A stretch of DNA of 64,000 nt from the NCBI RefSeq assembly GCF_963583255.1, contig NC_084807.1, positions 14,903,072 through 14,967,071 on the forward strand. The letters run 5' to 3'. The notes under the pieces are model-generated. The model had not been told where the DNA came from. It ran no database searches and was given only the letters and a program-made list of their open reading frames with translations. This document shows positions 58,076 through 64,000 of this stretch, piece by piece (within the stretch, counting starts at the first letter, position 1; the number at the start of each line of letters is the position of its first letter). The position numbers and the translations under genes are program-made. The DNA comes from Pyrus communis (Eukaryota; Streptophyta; Magnoliopsida; Rosales; Rosaceae).

Positions 58076-59628
58076 AAACCTTCAGGACCAAAAATGAAGG
58101 ATATATAGTTATATATTACTGCAGCATCACCGTCTGATATATATATATACACATATTCTGCTTTGCAAGAATATATGACTTTGCTTTGTCTAGATTTATT
58201 GTTTTGCTTTAACAATTGTCATGGTGACAACATATTTACTTGAGTATGACAAGAGGTGTTTATATTTGTATGTAATTTAATATTTTAGTGGATAGGGTGT
58301 TCTCATCGAAAAAAACTGACCTGACTACTACTATCACATTAAATAATTCTTGCACATTTGCACGGATTCAAAACACCTCTCTCCCCTAACGGAGTATAAT
58401 TCTCTCTCCTCCCCTTCCCTCCTCTCTCACTTTCCTTTTTGTCTTTCTTTCTCTATAAAGAAGTTAACATGTTAACATAACTTAATTGTAATAGTTTTGA
58501 ACACTCCCCTTCTCCATAATAATAGTAATAAAATATTTAAAAAAGAACAAAAAAAGGTGTTTATGCTTCTAGATTGCTTGTGTTTCCTTATTCTTATTTG
58601 TTTCTTTTTACTTTTTATTTATTGATAATTGCTTGTAGCTTTGGGCCTTGATTGTTGGATTTTGGACATCTATCAGTCAGTTTGTTTCTTGAGTTTTCGG
58701 ACCACACTTAGCCCAGTAGGTATTTTGAATAACCATTCAATTGGGCCTTCGCTCACATTAAGGTGTTTGGAGTTTGATAAATCAAATCCAATCAAAATTC
58801 TTTTATTTATTTTTTATTTTTTTTGTACAAGAGATATAGCCATATAGAAAAGAAAAAAGAGAATCGATCACAAAACTTATATTGACTATTTTATGGGTGG
58901 TTTAGGGATATGCTGGGGTTTGCCAGCGAACTGTGGTGTATGTGCAAGTGCATGATGGAGCAAAAGCTTTTCTTCCTCGATGATTATAAGATAAGAAAAT
59001 TTTATGTCTCGATCATTTTTAATTAATTAATAAAATTTACATTGGAGGGTCTAAGTTCTTTTAGCAGTCGTTTTACAATAGAGTACAAGTTCTCAATCGT
59101 ATTTAGTTATCAAAAAAAAAAAAAAAATTGACATTATTATGTAATAAAGATAGCATGGCGTTTACCTAAGGAGTCGTTGGTTTTTCTCTAGTACCATTTG
59201 TTACGATCCAAGAGTTCATCCATGAGTGCTAGTTGAAGTTGATTTTGGACTTCTAACCGTTACTCAGGTATCGAAGAACTCCACATCACATGTGAGATTC
59301 AAGGTATCATTGTATTATAGGAAACTTTTTAACACTTGACCAAGATATTTACCAAATTAATTTAGTATTTATTTCGTGTAAACTCGACTAGAGACCTTGC
59401 CCCTACAATGAATTAAAATTTGATTGACGATCTCATTTCAGAAGCGACCATAATCCAACTCCGTCTTGACTTATAGGTAAAATTACTTTTGAGTGCTATA
59501 TTGGCACCAAATGAAGGTGTTTTTTTTTTAAAAAAATAAAATAAAATAAAATAGGTTCCCATCCCTAGTGAGGACAATTACTTGATTGAAACCTTGTGTC
59601 CTTTTAACTTTTGATTGAAGTGCTTGAC
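58076..59628. other. AGL6 3' flank
   Basis: The first 200 bases are probably 3' UTR; no single poly-A signal stands out. The rest is AT-rich with no coding frame of protein-like character. A run of A lies at 59115-59128. Confidence 0.5.
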
Positions 59629-59779
59629 CCTTTTTTTTTTTGTTAAATTTTATTATTATTGAGGGGAGGGGAAAGGATTTGAAACCATTACAATAACTTA
59701 GGGGAGGGGAGAGTTTCGAACTCGGGATGCATGAGTGGAAAACCAACACTCTATCCACTAGAACATTGAACCACATGAA
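59629..59779 (-). mobile_element. tRNA-derived SINE
   Basis: On the minus strand the head reads TTCTAGTGGATAGAGTGTTGG (A-box-like, 59743-59763), followed about 30 bases on by GAGTTCGAAACTC (B-box-like). The body carries two 'CCCCTCCCCT' blocks and the tail ends in ATT/A-rich sequence. Flanks agtgcttgac (59619-59628) and agtccttgac (59780-59789) form an imperfect target duplication. It cannot fold as a working tRNA. The family is not assigned. Confidence 0.65.
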
Positions 59780-59789
59780 AGTCCTTGAC

Positions 59790-61095
59790 TTCATTCTACA
59801 TTAGCATTTTATATTATTTTTATTATAAATAAGTATTTAATTGAGTGTTTCTATTTTGGGCAACTAATTATCATCCTAAATTAAATTCTTTTTAATAAAA
59901 TTAAACCTTTAAATCCTTTTTTTCATTTTTTTGAATCAATCGAAAAAATAAAATGACCACAAAACTACTACCATATATGTAAGTGGGCAAAATATACTTG
60001 TGATATTTAGATTTGGGTCCAAAATATCAACATGTTTTGGAGTAAAAAAATATCGAGTTTTTTAAGGTGTGGACCTTGCATGTGGACCGAATATGGGTTG
60101 TTGGATGAAATCTGAATTGGCAAAAAACAAATCCACCATACTGAGCTTAGAGTAAAATCGGGTCATAAATGGCCCGTCACTTATTAAAATGGTACCCGAC
60201 ATGAATTCAAAATTTCTTAGGATTTAAATTGTCCCTCCCTGACATCAACACTTACCATCTTTAATAAGTCTTGTCTCCAAAAAAAGTCCCTCTCCTGCGT
60301 TTGCTCAAACATTGTTGCCGTCGAAAACATCATTCCCGTTCGAAAACTTGCTTCCTGTTCTAAACCTAGTAATAGTTGGTATGTGCTTGTATTCTCTAGC
60401 CTTATAGAAATTCTAGACATCATTGAAGAAAGTCAAGATAGTTTGGTTGAATGCTGGGTAGTCGGTTCCACATAAAGAATGTGCTATTTGCTTCATTCGA
60501 GCTGGGTTGAGAGTGCTTCCACAATAACCGACATCATATTTGATTCCCCCAGTGAATTTCAAATTTGGTGAGTTTTGAAATTGGAACCTTAGAATTTAAT
60601 TTTCTTATTTTTGTTAATTAGTATAAATTATGCTTGGTGTACGGTTAATTATGCATGTTCGTTGATGTAATTAGCTGGAATTTGTGGATATATGTGAAAT
60701 TTTTGAGAAATTTGGGTGCCTTATGAAATTATGAATCTATATTGACGGTTTGTGTAGAGGCTAGGTCATTATATGTTGGTTTGGTAAAATTGTAGTTTTG
60801 AGTAAGGATTGATTTTTGTATTTGAATCATTGTTAGTTTTATGGTTGCAGGGATTGATTTTGGATCTGAATTATTGTTAATTTTATGGTCAGACTTGAAA
60901 TTGCTTAAGTAATGATGTTTCGTTCACAGTAGATGTATAGCTATGAAGCTTTGGTGACCAGTTGTTGTAAGGTTATGTGTTGTTGATTGTTGATGTGTGT
61001 GTATTGTTATGTGTACATGATATGGCAACCCAGGATGTTCAACTAGCAACCAGAAAAGAAGAACCATATAAGAAAAGGGTCAACAACCTATCCCA
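59790..61095. other. Intergenic, nothing recognised
   Basis: AT-rich sequence without a supported gene, bounded repeat or RNA gene. Confidence 0.5.
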
Positions 61096-64000
61096 TGTTG
61101 AAAATGTGTCCTAAATCCAATCATATGATGATACTTTATAGGCATTTCACATGTTAAACTAATTGTATATGGGCAAAGATTGTTGTTTAAAGCCATCTCA
61201 TATAAATGTTATAGGCTTAAACAATAAGTTCGAGGAATATGTAATTGGGAGAATGTGATCTAAAGAAGTTAGATTCATGAGGCCATTCTCTTTTGTACAC
61301 ATATCCTAAACGTTCTTGATCATAGGATTGCCAATTGGGCATTGGCGATCCATTAAGATTAGTACATGCTATGTCTTCTCTTTAAGAGAGTGAATGGTCT
61401 CGAGTCATTCGTGTGATTGACACTAAGATAAGTATATAGGTTCTTAATAAAGAATGAGTCTGTTGAACGTGATCAACGAGAAGTTCTCTGACTTATGTCA
61501 CATGAGAACTCATGGTTGGGATAATACAAAGTAGTGCTTTGACTTGAGACACCATCATTGTCTTATGGTTAGGTTCTTAATCTTTGATTATGTTAAAGGC
61601 ATTTTGTTGAGGGTGTCCACAACATTGTTGGGGTTAAGCTACCTAGTCGTAGAGGCATGTGAATGTGCAATAAGAGACCTCTAACCTTCAAACTGTTGAA
61701 GGAGAATACCCTATGTTATGGTTCAGAGTTTAGGGCCATAGCATTTGAATATAAATTTAGGAAGTATGTTCCAAATCACATTCAAGGTAATCATACAAAT
61801 GAGAGGATCACATTGGATAGTAGACTTGAATAAACTATCATCCAAACAATGTGATCAAGAGTATTGGTTTAGAGAAGGACCATATTGCATTGTAATCCCA
61901 AACTGAATAGGTTCTCCACCTCTTTTGTTTAACTTAGGTAGCCATGACATACTGCTAGGTGTCATTCATGGTTTGTGGAAACCCTGAAGATTAGCAATCA
62001 CTAATCTTTGTCAAGGGGACAATTGAAAGTAAGTTTCAATTCACAATTGATTAGTAAGAGATCTAATCGCCCACTACCCAGCTAATTAGAACCTAACGGA
62101 TCGTATACCATGTAAGTTGGAGATTGAAGAAACAACGGAGTTGAGTAGGGACAATTAAATGGTGTAATTGTTTGTGGCTAGCATTAATTAATATGTTAAT
62201 TAATCAAACGCATAATTTTATGTTAGGTTTTAAGTAATTATTGGACCTTAAGGCCCAATGAGCTTAGAACCATCAAGCCCATTAACTTAAGTTGTATGAC
62301 AACTTAATGACTAAAGACTTAAAAGGGCTCCAAAAGCTTTTAAAGAGCCGGCCATAGCATGAGGGAAAGGTTTTGCCCTTCTTGTCACTTAAGTGAAGTG
62401 GCTACAAAAAGGAATTTATAGCCAAAATTCATTAGTGTTCTCTTTGAGGCAATTGGAGAGAACAAAAGCTCTCATTCCACCTATAAGAGGCAGGCCCTTT
62501 GGGGAGTTTTTACTAGCATCAAATTCTCCCCAAAGCCACTCATCTCTTCTTCATCCTCTCTTTGGTGTGGTGATGTTAAAGGTTCCCTTTCTTGGAAACT
62601 TGAAGAATTTATTCATCCATCTTTTCAAGAAATCCATGGAGCAAAGAATCAAGGAATGAAGGTGTGAAGTCTAGACTTAACTGTTTGCCTTTCCTTGTTA
62701 AATATTGTAATTGAACCACACATGCTCAATCTACCTTTAGGCTATTATCTGTTTATGAGTTATGTCTGCTGGGAAGAAATGTTCAAGAATGCGTACATCT
62801 CACTTCAAAAGATTTGTTCATGCATATGCATTTCAAGCCTATATTATTGTTACATTATGACTAGTTTGGTTGGCATGTCAGTTTTGTGCGCTGACTTCTA
62901 GTTGTTTGGGCACACAAATTAAGACAACCTATATGGGCTAACTAATACCTTTTTGTTGGTGGTCAATCTTTGGCCCTTAATCTACTCAGATTGTCTGCTG
63001 GGTTGACAAATGGTTTTTGTCCTTGGATGTGCAAAAAATCATATTTGTCTATATAATCTTAGTTAGGGTTTTCATTTTCTTTGGATAGGGATTTTACAAT
63101 TTTCACAAGAGTGTTCTTAAAGCTTTTGAGCTGCCTTTTGGTGTTCCTCTTAAGAAATCCTTTCCCACAAAATCACATTGATGCACTAAACACCCAAATC
63201 GTTGTATATTAGGGTAGCATTGTCTTTGGGATTTTTGTTTTAAGTTTGTGGCTAGAAGATTCATACTTTATGTCAAGATTGTTTTCAAGCTTGCAGCTGC
63301 CTCTTGTGTTCTTACTTGAAACCCCAGCCACAAAATCACATTCATCCAAATCGTTGCATATTATGGTAGCATGGTCTTTGTGATTTTGTTTTGTGTTTTT
63401 GGTCAAGTTTTCCAAGTTTCAAATCTTTAAACTGGCCCATTTTGGATTCACATCAGTTTCATCCTTCAAGTGTTTGACTAGTGAAACTGACTGGACATTG
63501 AATCCAGATTTGCATTAACTTCATCATAACATCATTTACATAAGTTGATTTATTCTCGGTGCCACAATTTGATGAGCTCAGAAGGAGCTGCCACTTTATG
63601 AAGACTGAAGAAGTCCATCTTGTGTAAGGCAATATTGGACAAAGATATAAGCTGCTCCATAGATTAGGATCTAGGAATTGAGCTTGTTTGGGTACTTTGC
63701 ATGAATCTTGTTTACACTAGTGGATTGGACTTAGTAGAGAGTCCTTGATTTTTTAACCCAGAGGTGAGTTTTTTCGACCAAAAACATCATGTGTTGATTA
63801 TTGTTTTACTTGGTTCTATATATTACTTTGTGTATATGAAACATGATCACCATGACTTGCACATAGACTTGTCCATGCAACTAAGTTTATCAAGGTTTGA
63901 GTTTTTACTGAACTGGACCTTAGTTAACTAGGAACACTTCAATAAACCTAGCTTTTAAATTAATTGATTTTGATGTGGGTAAACTAATATATTTGATCTT
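61096..64000 (+). repeat. LTR-like sequence running to the window edge
   Basis: Starts TGTTGAAAATGTGTCC and has the look of a Copia LTR family I recall from Rosaceae. A TATA-like 'aatttatagcc' lies near 62413. Neither a CA end with matching duplication nor a primer-binding site was found, so the right limit is unknown. Within 63167-63395 a ~70-bp phrase ('ccacaaaatcacatt...atcgttg...') occurs twice. No protein-coding gene is supported here. Confidence 0.35.

Noticed and set aside
59629..59779. Possible functional tRNA gene
   Set aside because: A- and B-box-like motifs exist but there is no acceptor stem or cloverleaf, and a SINE body and tail follow.
61096..64000. Small frames at 62393-62901 and 63209-63415 as genes
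   Set aside because: Short, no recognisable domain, and inside LTR-like repeat sequence.

Overview
This is a plant nuclear window. It holds one intact-looking host gene, an AGL6-type MIKC MADS-box gene on the + strand (exons spread over 37518-58075), in a dense patchwork of transposable elements. The elements I could bound cover about three quarters of the window. The AGL6 C-terminal motifs, the retrotransposon lineages (Athila, Tat, Copia) and the general look of the LTR families suggest a woody rosid, most likely Rosaceae (apple/pear/Prunus type). That placement comes from familiarity, not from a database search.

Layout. 1-5565: minus-strand Athila-like Ty3/Gypsy element running off the left edge, with gag-protease-RT broken by two in-frame stops and one homopolymer frameshift. 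5942-6656: non-autonomous hAT with a perfect 8-bp duplication. 6716-9830: a second hAT-like element, itself carrying a long-TIR Mutator-like element (7018-8477, GC-rich cargo) and a fold-back MITE (8776-9373). 9971-30000: a Mutator-type MITE with a perfect 9-bp duplication, split by an inner TIR element (10106-29956). The inner element carries a receptor-kinase fragment, a deleted but open Copia element (10965-13727) and a 14.8-kb Tat-lineage Gypsy element (14901-29737). The Tat element has an antisense plant-mobile-domain ORF and is interrupted by a solo LTR (18644-20777). 30920-35684: a solo LTR with another solo LTR nested inside it. 37006-37148: a small MITE upstream of AGL6. 40261-56076: a Copia element in AGL6 intron 2, itself split by a very young, non-autonomous Gypsy element (41839-52261). 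59629-59779: a tRNA-derived SINE. From 61096: LTR-like sequence to the right edge.

How it fits together. The AGL6 gene keeps all eight coding exons in frame (243 codons plus stop) and all GT-AG boundaries, but intron 2 has grown to 16 kb. The youngest insertion there belongs to an LTR family that also left two solo LTRs in the window. Its internal region has lost protease and polymerase, keeps a shortened gag, and carries on the opposite strand a 223-codon ORF for a coiled-coil protein with its own promoter-like upstream region (two G-boxes, repeated modules, a TATA-like site). That antisense gene is the least explained coding unit here. The Tat element independently carries an antisense ORF of a different, known type (plant mobile domain). 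Both show retroelements carrying extra genes opposite to gag-pol.
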